DNA of 64,000 bases. Origin: JBBRNV01 sp038227435 (lineage in GTDB: Bacteria > Patescibacteriota > Minisyncoccia > Phycocordibacterales > CALRBL01). The stretch spans positions 57,197 to 121,196 of the forward strand of contig JBBRPW010000001.1 of NCBI GenBank assembly GCA_038227435.1, written 5' to 3'. The position numbers were made by a program, and so were the translations under genes. This document shows, in pieces, positions 15,890 through 24,668 of the stretch (positions are counted from its first letter, which is position 1; each line of letters opens with the position of its first letter). Below the pieces are notes generated by a model. The model had not been told where the DNA came from, searched no databases, and worked only from the letters and a program-made list of their open reading frames with translations.

Positions 15890-18258
15890 TTAACCGAGAT
15901 ATTTTAAAAAAATATGGTGCTTTGCTTAAGCTTGAAAAGCATTTTCCACATCGAAACAGGCGTAAAATTAAGCGCTTTCTGTCATATGTTTTAGCACTTT
16001 CTGCTCTAAGTCTTATTTTACCCAGCCTTAAGTTAATTGGTGTAATTATAACCGCAGCTCTCTTAATTAGTTGGATCAAACTTGCATTATTAGAGCTCTA
16101 TTTCTATTCAAAATATGATTTATTAAAAAATGAAGGTCTCTCCTTCTCACTACTGTCTCTCGAATATGACATTCAAACTTCAACCAAAAGTAAGCTAAAC
16201 GCACTAATTAATAACGAAATTGGAATCGTTCTCCTTGCAAGGTTGGGTGTCCTTATCGATTTAAAAATATTAGATAAAGAAACTCTAAATCAAACAGTGA
16301 CTAACTCAACTAAATATGAAGATGAGGATAAAAATGTTGCAAACTTCATCTTTAATATTTCTTTAGGAAATGATGCGACAAAAGAGATCTTTAGAAAACA
16401 TGCGGTGAGTGAAAAACAAATTAAACGCTCATTTAGCATGATTGAAACGGCATTTGATACGCAAATTGAAAGTGAAAAATGGTGGTCAAATGAAAATCTT
16501 TCTCAAATTAAAGCAATTGGTGACGATTGGGCCCATGGTCAAACACAAATTTTAGAGCGATATGGACGATTTGTATCAAGCACTGCTGCAATTTCGGTTG
16601 ATGCATATAAAGAAGAGATAAAAAGAGTGTTAGTTGTAATTAGTAAACAACATTCACCTCATGCAATTGTAATTGATGATAGTGATGCAGGTAGAACTGC
16701 GGTAATTGAAGGATTAAATCAAAAGTTACAAAAAGATTCACTCGATGCATCTTCAAAGAAAAGAATATTTTTAATTGACTCAAATATTATTTCTCAAAAC
16801 TCAAATTCTCCGCAGCAATTTGAATCAGAATTTTCCAAAGTACTATATGAAGCAGCTCGAATAGGGAATATTATTTGTGCGATTGATAACTTTCCAATTT
16901 TCTTAGATTCTACAAAAAATATTGGAGTAGAGGCTATTTCACTCATGCAAGATTATTTGAAAGGAAACGTATTACCTTTTATTTTTCTTTCAGATTCAGC
17001 CGCCTATTATCAAAAAATTCAACCTCGAAACGATATAGGTCAGTATGTTGAATTAGTTCAAATTAAAATAAAAGATGAAGAAGCACTACTCCACTTTATT
17101 GAACAGCAAGTTCAAATTGATGAAGCAGGTTATGGTGTTTTTTACACATATCAAGCAATTGAGGCAGTATTTGATGCAATTCATCGTTATTTCTCAACAG
17201 ATACATACAAAGAGAAAGCTTTGGATTTAATTAACGAAGTAAGTGTTGTGGTGAGTCAAAGTAAGCACTCTATAGTGCTTCCTGAAGATATTCTCTCAGT
17301 GATTGAAGATAAAACCGGAATTCCCGCAGGAGCAATTTCGGAAGGAGAAAAAGATAAACTACTTAATTTGGAAAGTTTACTTCACGCACGAGTAATTGGG
17401 CAAAATGAGGCGGTTGTTTCAATTAGCCAAGCACTTCGTCGTTCACGTAGTGGTATTTCAAAAACAGATAGGCCAATTGGTTCATTTCTTTTTCTTGGTC
17501 CGACTGGAGTTGGAAAAACTGAAACTACTAAAGCACTCAGTGATATATTCTTTGGAGAAACAATTCCACTTACTCGTTTTGATATGTCAGAATTTTCTGG
17601 AGAAGATGCATTGTCCCGATTAATAGGTGATAGTCATACTCAAAATCAAGGATTACTTTCAAATGCAGTTCGTGAGAGGCAATACGGCGTACTACTTCTT
17701 GATGAATTCGAAAAAGCTTCAAAAGAAGTACACAATTTATTTTTACAAATTTTAGACGAAGGATTTTTCTCTGATGTATTCGGAAAACATGTAAACGTTC
17801 GAAATATGATTATCATCGCTACTTCAAATGCAGGAAGCGATATTATTATGAATTCTTCAGGGATCGATTTAGTAAATAATAAACCTCAAATTATTGAATC
17901 GATTGTTAATCGTGGAATATTTCGCCCCGAACTTTTAAACCGATTTGATGGAGTTATCTTTTTCCAATCATTAAGTGAAGATAATATGCAAAGTGTTGTA
18001 AACCTCATGCTTAAAGGTCTTGGAAAGCGCCTAAAGGAGAAGGGAATTGAATTAGTGATTACTCCAGAAATGGTTACAACTCTATTAAATAGAAAAATCG
18101 ATACGCATTTCGGAGCGCGCCCCTTAAACAGATTGATTGCCGATTTAGTTGAAGAAAAAGTAGCCGAAGGCTTAATTGCTGGAACTATTGCTTCAGGAAC
18201 TAAAATTACTTTTATTCCAAATTCAAATAATGAATTTGATTTAAAGGTTCTTGAGTAG
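15886..18258 (+). CDS. Membrane-anchored Clp/HSP100-like AAA+ protein with inactive D1
   Basis: A 790-aa protein. Two hydrophobic segments near 32-68 anchor it in the membrane. A divergent N-region is followed by a ClpB/ClpC-type D1, where Walker A is DDSDAGRT (264-271, Lys to Arg, glycines lost) and Walker B is CAIDN (331-335, no Glu), so D1 should not hydrolyse ATP. D2 is intact for ATPase function: GPTGVGKT (538-545), LLLDE (603-607), RPELLNRFD (Arg finger region) and sensor-2 GARPLNR (743-749). The D2 pore loop, normally GAPPGYVGYEEGG after SRLI, reads GDSHTQNQG, so the substrate-gripping Tyr is gone. No ClpP-docking IGF/L loop is evident. Substrate remodelling at the membrane is inferred. 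Confidence 0.82.
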   Translation: MINRDILKKYGALLKLEKHFPHRNRRKIKRFLSYVLALSALSLILPSLKLIGVIITAALLISWIKLALLELYFYSKYDLLKNEGLSFSLLSLEYDIQTSTKSKLNALINNEIGIVLLARLGVLIDLKILDKETLNQTVTNSTKYEDEDKNVANFIFNISLGNDATKEIFRKHAVSEKQIKRSFSMIETAFDTQIESEKWWSNENLSQIKAIGDDWAHGQTQILERYGRFVSSTAAISVDAYKEEIKRVLVVISKQHSPHAIVIDDSDAGRTAVIEGLNQKLQKDSLDASSKKRIFLIDSNIISQNSNSPQQFESEFSKVLYEAARIGNIICAIDNFPIFLDSTKNIGVEAISLMQDYLKGNVLPFIFLSDSAAYYQKIQPRNDIGQYVELVQIKIKDEEALLHFIEQQVQIDEAGYGVFYTYQAIEAVFDAIHRYFSTDTYKEKALDLINEVSVVVSQSKHSIVLPEDILSVIEDKTGIPAGAISEGEKDKLLNLESLLHARVIGQNEAVVSISQALRRSRSGISKTDRPIGSFLFLGPTGVGKTETTKALSDIFFGETIPLTRFDMSEFSGEDALSRLIGDSHTQNQGLLSNAVRERQYGVLLLDEFEKASKEVHNLFLQILDEGFFSDVFGKHVNVRNMIIIATSNAGSDIIMNSSGIDLVNNKPQIIESIVNRGIFRPELLNRFDGVIFFQSLSEDNMQSVVNLMLKGLGKRLKEKGIELVITPEMVTTLLNRKIDTHFGARPLNRLIADLVEEKVAEGLIAGTIASGTKITFIPNSNNEFDLKVLE

Positions 18259-18295
18259 TTTTTTAACTCATTAACAAAGTTTTAAATAAAAAGAA

Positions 18296-18332
18296 TCGCC
18301 GCGGTGCAGTAGCACCACGGCGAGATTTTTTT
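18296..18332. terminator. Bidirectional intrinsic terminator between the AAA+ gene and the minus-strand orphan
   Basis: TCGCCGCGGTGC (18296-18307) and GCACCACGGCGA (18312-18323) pair with one mismatch around AGTA. It is flanked by AAAAAG on the left and GATTTTTTT on the right, so it works for both converging units. Confidence 0.88.
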
Positions 18333-18342
18333 AAGGGGAGAA

Positions 18343-18558
18343 TTACTGGCTCCCTGCCCAAGCACCGAAACTGTCGGGATCGTAGAGTTGGCCTTCCGGC
18401 AAGGCCTGGAGTCGGGGCTCATGCCCCTGATGTCCAGATCCGTATCCGGTTTTAACTGCGTCGGCACGAAGAACGCCCACTTTCGCAAAAGTAAGGTCTG
18501 GTGTCGTGTCGCGAAATGCTGGTTGGACTTCCGAATATAGAGGTGGAGGAAGGATCAT
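18343..18558 (-). CDS. Small orphan protein in a single-gene unit
   Basis: A 71-aa protein (MILPPPLYSEVQPAFRD...) rich in Pro, Gly and Asp, with no recognised family. It is GC-rich for this genome, with CGG, CGT and CGC arginines and CCG/CCC prolines. It ends 20 bases before a GC-rich terminator. On the minus strand, TTGTGT and TAAAAT 16 bases apart lie upstream (about 18608-18635), with a leader ending CTCCCCAGAT just before ATG. The competing frame 18282-18488 runs into the terminator and is rejected. Coding status is plausible but not proven. Confidence 0.45.
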   Translation of the reverse strand: MILPPPLYSEVQPAFRDTTPDLTFAKVGVLRADAVKTGYGSGHQGHEPRLQALPEGQLYDPDSFGAWAGSQ

Positions 18559-18758
18559 ATCTGGGGAGATTGAAGTGAATGAACAGGAGAAATTTCTGGG
18601 AACGAAGGTATTTTATTCCTCTAAAATAATGACACAAATATAGATTTAAATCAAATATATAAATCAGCTTTCAATAATATAAACTTTCACTAATCGGACA
18701 TTGTTACATCTATTTTTCAAAAGTTTTTTTATTCTATGAAATAAAGTAGGATAGATAT

Positions 18759-20105
18759 ATGAATAATTCTTCAGTAGATGAAAAAGGTGCTCAAATTTCC
18801 CAAACTCTTTTAGATATTTTCTTGCAGTCTTCAGGTGTTTCAATCGATACCAGAACAATAAAAGACAATCAAATCTTTTTTGGAATTAAAGGACAAACGG
18901 TAGATGGTAATCAATTTGCCGAACAAGTTCTAAAGGACAAGAAAGTATGGGTAGTGATATCTGATGAAAATATTTACAATAAAATTTTAAAAGAGGATCA
19001 AGATTTAAAGGACAAAGTTATATTTGTAAAAGACAGTTTTGAAACTCTTCAATCTCTAGCTAAATCATATAGAGCGCTCATATCTATTCCAATCATTGCT
19101 ATTACTGGTTCAAATGGAAAAACTACCACAAAGGAATTAACGAGAGATGTCCTTAATACAACATTTAAGACCTATGCCACCGAAGGTAATTTAAATAATC
19201 ATTTAGGAGTTCCTTTAAGTATTTTGTCCGTTAGTAAAAATCATGAAATAGCTATTATTGAAATGGGAGCGAACCATAAAGGAGAAATAAAAATGTTATG
19301 CGACATTGCACAACCTACGCATGGACTGATTACTAATATCGGGAAAGCTCACATTGGAGAATTCGGAGGAATTGAAGGAGTGGTTGAGGCAAAGGGGGAG
19401 TTATTTAATTATTTAGCAGACAATAATTGGAAATTCTTTTTAAATGAAGACGATGTGCGATTAGTGAAGCTGTCACTCAAAAAACCTTCTGTCATCGCCT
19501 CTACATATAGTAAATCGGATGTATTTGAAGTAGTAAGTAAGCTCGAAGGTGATCATAATTTACAAAATATTGCAGCTGCCATGGCAATTGGGAACTATTT
19601 TGATATTCCTCAAGATCGAATCAAGAAGGCAATTGAAGCATATACACCAAACCTTGGCCGCTCAGAATGGAAATTATGGCTCAGTAACAAGGTATTTTTT
19701 GATGCGTACAATGCCAACCCCTCAAGTATGAAGGTAGCTTTCGACACATTTATGAACATTCCATCTATAAAAATAGAGCCTAAATTAGTCATATTTGGGC
19801 CAATGAAGGAATTAGGGACTTATTCAAACACGGAACATCAAGAATTAGTTAACCATGCAAAAGCATATATAGAACAAGAACAGCTTAAAATGGCTTACTT
19901 TATAGGTGAAGAGTATAAGATGGCTAAAGAAAGTATTGAAAATAACTCTCAAATTAGTGAGAAAATGTTGTTTTTTAGTGAAATCGCTAGTCTAAAAGAT
20001 CACTTTGCAAGCTCTGGGTTTCCTAAAGGGCAAACAATTTTTATGAAATCTAGCCATGGACCAGGTAAAAACCCACTTTTCGAACAGATACTTGATTGGG
20101 AATAA
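18759..20105 (+). CDS. murF: UDP-N-acetylmuramoyl-tripeptide--D-alanyl-D-alanine ligase MurF
   Basis: Adds D-Ala-D-Ala to the UDP-MurNAc-tripeptide in cytoplasmic peptidoglycan precursor synthesis. The N-terminal substrate domain has SIDTRTIKDNQIFFGIKG. The P-loop is TGSNGKTTT (116-124), followed by EMGANHKGEI and NIGKAHIGEFGG; YNANPSSM is the MurF-specific C-domain signature. The length of 448 aa is usual. The C-terminal loop normally reading KGSRG is KSSHGPGKN, an unusual substitution. It is a single gene here, not in a dcw cluster. ATG at 18759 follows GGATAGATAT. Confidence 0.93.
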   Translation: MNNSSVDEKGAQISQTLLDIFLQSSGVSIDTRTIKDNQIFFGIKGQTVDGNQFAEQVLKDKKVWVVISDENIYNKILKEDQDLKDKVIFVKDSFETLQSLAKSYRALISIPIIAITGSNGKTTTKELTRDVLNTTFKTYATEGNLNNHLGVPLSILSVSKNHEIAIIEMGANHKGEIKMLCDIAQPTHGLITNIGKAHIGEFGGIEGVVEAKGELFNYLADNNWKFFLNEDDVRLVKLSLKKPSVIASTYSKSDVFEVVSKLEGDHNLQNIAAAMAIGNYFDIPQDRIKKAIEAYTPNLGRSEWKLWLSNKVFFDAYNANPSSMKVAFDTFMNIPSIKIEPKLVIFGPMKELGTYSNTEHQELVNHAKAYIEQEQLKMAYFIGEEYKMAKESIENNSQISEKMLFFSEIASLKDHFASSGFPKGQTIFMKSSHGPGKNPLFEQILDWE

Positions 20106-20135
20106 GGTAATATTTCGCTTAAAATAGGTTTTTTA

Positions 20136-20173
20136 TTGACTGATTTGACTCGCATCTTTTCTCCTGCTACTAT
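20136..20173 (+). promoter_or_regulatory. Strong promoter of tuf
   Basis: TTGACT (20145-20150), 17 bases, then TACTAT (20168-20173). A second TTGACT at 20136-20141 precedes it directly. It is the likely main promoter for the tuf-to-secY block. Confidence 0.75.
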
Positions 20174-20179
20174 CTATCT

Positions 20180-20365
20180 CACGCTAATGGCGTTGTCAGT
20201 TTTGAGCCCCAAAGTTTGAAGGAATGGAGGGCTCAATCAAATTAATTATCAACTGTAGCGACTTATAGGTTACTTCCGAAAAAACGTTTAGCCGCAAGGT
20301 TCAAAGGTTTTTGTCGAAGAGAACTAGAGGTCAAAACTAATTTAATACGTTAAACATAAAAATAT
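20180..20365 (+). promoter_or_regulatory. Long structured leader of tuf
   Basis: A leader of about 185 bases before the tuf ATG. TTGAGCCC (20202-20209) pairs with GGGCTCAA (20229-20236) around a loop containing GAAGGAATGG. The rest carries short repeats and an AT-rich run to the start codon. Such a long leader on the first gene of the ribosomal block suggests feedback control, but it matches no leader family I know. Confidence 0.5.
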
Positions 20366-21559
20366 ATGGCAGCAGAATTTGATCGTTCAAAACCTCACGT
20401 AAACGTAGGAACTATTGGACACGTTGACCACGGAAAGACTACTCTTACCGCGGCTATTTTAAGTGTGCTTTCACGAGCTGGAATGACTGTAACAGTTAAA
20501 GCTGTTGATCAGATCGACAAAGCTCCTGAAGAAAAAGCACGAGGAATTACAATTTCCCTTTCACATAATGAGTATTCAACAAATGCACGTCACTACGCGC
20601 ACATTGATGCCCCAGGTCACGCTGACTACATCAAGAACATGATTACAGGAGCTGCTCAGATGGACGGTGCTATCCTTGTGGTAGCCGCAACTGACGGACC
20701 TATGCCTCAAACAAGAGAGCACGTTTTACTTGCTAAACAAGTAGGAGTGCCAAAGATTATTGTATTTCTTAACAAATGCGACATGGTTGACGATAACGAT
20801 CTTATCGACCTCGTTGAAGCAGAATGTCGAGAACTTCTTACAAAGAACGGATTTGATGGAGACAATGCTCCAGTTATCCGAGGTTCAGCTCTTAAAGCCC
20901 TTGAAGCTACATCAAACGATGATGAGTGGTCAAAGAAAGTATTAGAACTAGCCGATGCGCTTGATTCATACATTCCGATCCCTGTCCGAGAAACTGACAA
21001 GCCATTCCTTATGCCGGTAGAAGATATTTTCTCAATTGAAGGTCGAGGAACTGTAGTTACAGGACGAATCGAACGAGGAATTGTGAAAGTAGGAGATGAA
21101 ATTGAAGTTGTTGGATTGAAAGACACTGTTAAAACAGTTGTTACTGGAATTGAAATGTTTAACAAATCTCTTAACGAAGGAATGGCCGGAGACAATGCTG
21201 GAATCCTAGTTCGAGGTCTTAAAAAAGAAGACATTACAAGAGGACAAGTGTTATCAAAACCAGGAACTGTAAAACCTCACACAGATTTCGAAGCTGAAGT
21301 GTACATTCTTAAGAAAGAAGAAGGAGGACGACACACACCTTTCTTTACAGGTTACAAACCACAATTTTATATCCGAACAACTGACGTTACTGGAGAAGTA
21401 ACATTAGCTGAAGGAGTAGAAATGGTTATGCCTGGAGATACAGTGACATTTAAAGTTAAGCTCGTTGCACCAGTTGCGATGGATCAAAACTTACGATTCG
21501 CTATTCGAGAAGGAGGAAAGACAGTAGGTGCTGGAGTAGTAACAAAGATTGTTGCTTAA
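20366..21559 (+). CDS. tuf: Translation elongation factor Tu
   Basis: A 397-aa GTPase that delivers aminoacyl-tRNA to the ribosome. G1 GHVDHGKTT, switch I EEKARGITI, G3 DAPGH, G4 NKCD and SA-type G5 (RGSAL) are present, as are domains 2 and 3 (GRGTVVTGRIERG, GYKPQFYIRTTDVTG). The usual HVDCPGHADY reads HIDAPGHADY, with Ala replacing the conserved Cys. It heads the S10 cluster and is 45 bases from rpsJ. Confidence 0.98.
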   Translation: MAAEFDRSKPHVNVGTIGHVDHGKTTLTAAILSVLSRAGMTVTVKAVDQIDKAPEEKARGITISLSHNEYSTNARHYAHIDAPGHADYIKNMITGAAQMDGAILVVAATDGPMPQTREHVLLAKQVGVPKIIVFLNKCDMVDDNDLIDLVEAECRELLTKNGFDGDNAPVIRGSALKALEATSNDDEWSKKVLELADALDSYIPIPVRETDKPFLMPVEDIFSIEGRGTVVTGRIERGIVKVGDEIEVVGLKDTVKTVVTGIEMFNKSLNEGMAGDNAGILVRGLKKEDITRGQVLSKPGTVKPHTDFEAEVYILKKEEGGRHTPFFTGYKPQFYIRTTDVTGEVTLAEGVEMVMPGDTVTFKVKLVAPVAMDQNLRFAIREGGKTVGAGVVTKIVA

Positions 21560-21604
21560 TCGACTCCAACTATAAACGACACTATTAATCACTAACTACG
21601 ATAC

Positions 21605-21964
21605 ATGGCTACGGAAGCAAAAAAGAAAACAGAAAAGAAGACAGAGAAAAGTGATGTTGCATCACGTCTTCGTATCCGTGTTCGAGCTTACGACTCAAAA
21701 ATTCTTGATGCATCAGTTAAGCAAATCATGGACACAGCACTTCGCTTTGATGCAAAGGTGTTAGGTCCGGTACCGCTTCCAACTGAAATTAAGAAGTACA
21801 CAGTTAACCGATCTGCATTCGTTTACAAAAACGCTCGAGAGCAATTTGAAATGCGAACGCATAAACGATTAATCGATATCTTGAATCCAAACGCACGTGT
21901 CATTGAAGCACTTACAAACTTAAGTCTTCCTTCAGGTGTTAACATCGACGTCAAAATGATGTAA
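21605..21964 (+). CDS. rpsJ: Small-subunit ribosomal protein uS10
   Basis: A 119-aa 30S protein that also acts as NusE in antitermination in other bacteria. RLRIRVRAYDSKILDASVKQIMD and FEMRTHKRLIDILNP are characteristic. A Lys/Glu-rich extension of about 18 residues precedes the conserved core. It sits between tuf and rplC, as in the standard S10 operon. Confidence 0.97.
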   Translation: MATEAKKKTEKKTEKSDVASRLRIRVRAYDSKILDASVKQIMDTALRFDAKVLGPVPLPTEIKKYTVNRSAFVYKNAREQFEMRTHKRLIDILNPNARVIEALTNLSLPSGVNIDVKMM

Positions 21965-21996
21965 TTCGATTACGCCATAAACATTACCGAACATAT

Positions 21997-22650
21997 ATGA
22001 AATACATCCTTGGAACTAAAGTAAAAATGACACAAGTCTTCGACGAAGAAGGTAATGTGCATCCAGTAACTGTGCTTAAAGTTGCGCCAATTGTTGTTAC
22101 ACAAGTTAAAACAAAAGCAAAAGATGGGTATGAAGCAATCCAAGTTGGATCTGGTTCAATGAAAGAAAAGAATGCAACTAAACCTCACATCGGCCACACA
22201 AAGGCAGCGATTGAAAAAGTAGGAGAGGGGCAAGGAATCTTTCGACATCTTAAAGAAATTCGATTCGACGATACAAAACTTCGAGGGACTGTTAAAAAAG
22301 AATGGTCTGTTGGAGATAAAATTGAATCATCTGTCTTTACTGCTGGAGACGAAGTAACAGTAACTGCAACTTCAAAAGGAAAAGGATTTCAAGGAGTAGT
22401 AAAACGACACGGGTTTGCCGGAGGTCCACGATCTCACGGACAAAAACACAGTGAGCGAGAAGCTGGTTCAATCGGAACTGCCGGATTTCAGCGTGTATTT
22501 AAAAACAAGCGAATGGCAGGACGAATGGGTGGCGATATCATCTCTGTGTTAAACGTTAAAGTCATCAAAGTCGATGCTGACAATGGAGAAATGTTAATCG
22601 AAGGCGCAATTCCAGGACGAACTGGCGCCCTTGTTGAAGTAAAAGGATAA
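21997..22650 (+). CDS. rplC: Large-subunit ribosomal protein uL3
   Basis: A 217-aa 50S assembly initiator. MKYILGTKVKMTQVFDEEG at the start and KGKGFQGVVKRHGFAGGPRSHGQKH in the core loop that reaches the peptidyl-transferase region are typical. The spacing to rplD is 23 bases. Confidence 0.97.
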   Translation: MKYILGTKVKMTQVFDEEGNVHPVTVLKVAPIVVTQVKTKAKDGYEAIQVGSGSMKEKNATKPHIGHTKAAIEKVGEGQGIFRHLKEIRFDDTKLRGTVKKEWSVGDKIESSVFTAGDEVTVTATSKGKGFQGVVKRHGFAGGPRSHGQKHSEREAGSIGTAGFQRVFKNKRMAGRMGGDIISVLNVKVIKVDADNGEMLIEGAIPGRTGALVEVKG

Positions 22651-22673
22651 AACAGAACGAAAATAATAAATTT

Positions 22674-23375
22674 ATGAAAACAGATATCATTAACCAACAA
22701 GGAGCAGTCGTAAAATCTTTTAATCTTCCTGAAGAAGTTTTTGGATTGTCATGGAATGCCGACCTCGTTCACCAAGTAGTAACTTCAATGATGAGTTCAG
22801 CACGTTCAAACGTTGCTCACGCAAAAGATCGAAGTGAAGTACGTGGAGGAGGAAAGAAACCTTGGAAACAAAAAGGAACAGGACGAGCACGACACGGATC
22901 AACACGTTCACCGATTTGGGTTGGTGGAGGTAAAGCTCACGGACCACGAAACGATAAGAATTATGATCGAAAAGTAAATAAGAAAATGAAAGTGAAAGCA
23001 CTCTTCACTATTCTTTCAAAGAAATTTAAAGATAATGAAATTCTTTTTGTTGATTCACTTGGACTTTCAACTCCAAAAACAAAAGATGCAAAAGCAATTT
23101 TGACTTCATTTGGAGGAATGAAAGGATTCGAGCGAATGTCAACTAAAAAAGTAAATACAGCACTCTTTGCATTAAACGATAAAAACAATGCAGTAGAAAA
23201 ATCTTTCCAAAACTTTGGAAACATTTCAATTGCAGAAGTTCGAAGTTTAAACCCAGTAGATGTTCTTAACTATAAATATTTAGTTGTAGTAAATCCTGAA
23301 GAATCGATTAAAACTTTAAGTGGAAAGATGATTGCATCACTTGATGAAAAAACTGAAAACGTAGAAGCTAAATAA
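22674..23375 (+). CDS. rplD: Large-subunit ribosomal protein uL4
   Basis: A 233-aa exit-tunnel protein. The extended loop RGGGKKPWKQKGTGRARHGS, then SPIWVGGGKAHGP, identifies it. In Escherichia coli uL4 represses the S10 operon; whether it acts on the tuf leader here is unknown. It ends in a short acidic tail. Confidence 0.97.
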   Translation: MKTDIINQQGAVVKSFNLPEEVFGLSWNADLVHQVVTSMMSSARSNVAHAKDRSEVRGGGKKPWKQKGTGRARHGSTRSPIWVGGGKAHGPRNDKNYDRKVNKKMKVKALFTILSKKFKDNEILFVDSLGLSTPKTKDAKAILTSFGGMKGFERMSTKKVNTALFALNDKNNAVEKSFQNFGNISIAEVRSLNPVDVLNYKYLVVVNPEESIKTLSGKMIASLDEKTENVEAK

Positions 23376-23384
23376 AAAATATTT

Positions 23385-23681
23385 ATGAACACAATTTCTA
23401 AACAATCATCTAAGGCATCATCAATCAAACGACCTCGAATTACTGAGAAGGCAACAATGCTTGCTGAACACAATGTATTTACATTTGAAATTGCAAAGCA
23501 TGCAACTAAAGGAACTGTAGCTGCTGAAATTAAAGCGATGTACAACGTTACTCCAGTAAAAGTAAACATTACAATGCTTCCTGCAAAGAAAGTATTTATG
23601 CGAGGAAAAAGTGGAAAAAGCACTGGTGTTAAAAAAGCAGTAGTGTACTTAAAGAAAGGAGATTCAATTAACATTGTATAA
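23385..23681 (+). CDS. rplW: Large-subunit ribosomal protein uL23
   Basis: A 98-aa exit-site protein. IKRPRITEKATMLAEHNVFTFEIA and VTPVKVNITMLPAKK fit the family, with the Lys/Gly loop around MRGKSGKSTGVKKA. It starts 9 bases after rplD, which indicates tight coupling. Confidence 0.96.
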   Translation: MNTISKQSSKASSIKRPRITEKATMLAEHNVFTFEIAKHATKGTVAAEIKAMYNVTPVKVNITMLPAKKVFMRGKSGKSTGVKKAVVYLKKGDSINIV

Positions 23682-23720
23682 GCTGATTAAGAATATATAC
23701 CGAAAATTTATTACACATTT

Positions 23721-24560
23721 ATGAAAACATTTCGCCCAACATCAAAATCACGACGACACATGAGTGTTGTGTCATACCGAGCTCACATCACAACTGCAGA
23801 GCCTCACAAGGCACTTGTAAGTGGATATAAGCGATCAGTAGGACGAAACTCAGGAGGTCGAATTACTGTTCGACACCAAGGTGGAGGACATAAACGACTT
23901 TTCCGAGCCGTTGACTTCATGTTTGATAAAAAAGATGTTCCTGCAAAAGTGTTAACAGTTGAATACGATCCAAACCGATCAGGATTCATTGCTCTAGTTG
24001 TATATAAAGATGGAGAAAAACGATATGTTCTTCTTCCAAAAGGAGTTCATGTTGGAGATGAAATCGTAACTGCTTCAAAAGCTCCTCTTAAACCAGGAAA
24101 TCGACTTGAACTTCACAATATTCCAGTAGGAACATTTGTATACAGTGTTGAAATTAAACCAAATGGTGGAGCAAAAATGAGCCGATCAGCAGGAAACTTT
24201 GCTGAAGTTGTTGCTCAAGATGCAGGATACACACAAATCAAACTTCCTTCATCAGAAGTTCGAAAAGTAAAAGATACTTGTTGGGCATCAATTGGTGAAG
24301 TAAGTAACGATGAAAACCGACTTCAAAACTATGGAAAAGCTGGGCGAAGTCGATGGAAGGGAATTCGACCTACGGTTCGAGGAACAGCCCAAAATGCGGT
24401 AGACCACCCATACGGAGGAGGAGAAGGACGACAGGGACGAGGTTTACGACGAGCAAAAACTCGTTGGGGAAAGCCAGTAGGAAAGGGACAGAAATCACGA
24501 ACACCAAAGAAATACTCAAATACTTTGATTGTTTCTCGCCGAAAAGTTGGCAAGAAATAG
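23721..24560 (+). CDS. rplB: Large-subunit ribosomal protein uL2
   Basis: A 279-aa protein near the peptidyl-transferase centre. GRNSGGRITVRHQGGGHKR, the RLQNYGKAGRSRWKG region and VDHPYGGGEGRQGRG (with the conserved catalytic-loop His) are visible. Arginine is almost always CGA. A new promoter follows in the spacer before rpsS. Confidence 0.98.
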   Translation: MKTFRPTSKSRRHMSVVSYRAHITTAEPHKALVSGYKRSVGRNSGGRITVRHQGGGHKRLFRAVDFMFDKKDVPAKVLTVEYDPNRSGFIALVVYKDGEKRYVLLPKGVHVGDEIVTASKAPLKPGNRLELHNIPVGTFVYSVEIKPNGGAKMSRSAGNFAEVVAQDAGYTQIKLPSSEVRKVKDTCWASIGEVSNDENRLQNYGKAGRSRWKGIRPTVRGTAQNAVDHPYGGGEGRQGRGLRRAKTRWGKPVGKGQKSRTPKKYSNTLIVSRRKVGKK

Positions 24561-24566
24561 CAAAGT

Positions 24567-24594
24567 TTGACTTGAGCGCTAATTTTGGTAGTAT
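24567..24594 (+). promoter_or_regulatory. Internal promoter before rpsS
   Basis: TTGACT (24567-24572), 16 bases, then TAGTAT (24589-24594), in the 108-base spacer between rplB and rpsS. The -10 matches the internal promoter before uS14. Confidence 0.6.
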
Positions 24595-24668
24595 TTCGAA
24601 ACTGACTTGATAAAAAAAGACGAAAAATAAAGCTTAAAACGCAAAAAACATAAAAATCAACAAATTTC

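Noticed and set aside
18282..18488. Alternative minus-strand frame of 68 aa overlapping the orphan at 18343
   Set aside because: It runs through the GC-rich terminator, while the 71-aa frame ends just before it.
20707..21234. 175-aa minus-strand frame inside tuf
   Set aside because: Ser/Arg-rich shadow caused by the CGA and GGA codon bias of tuf.
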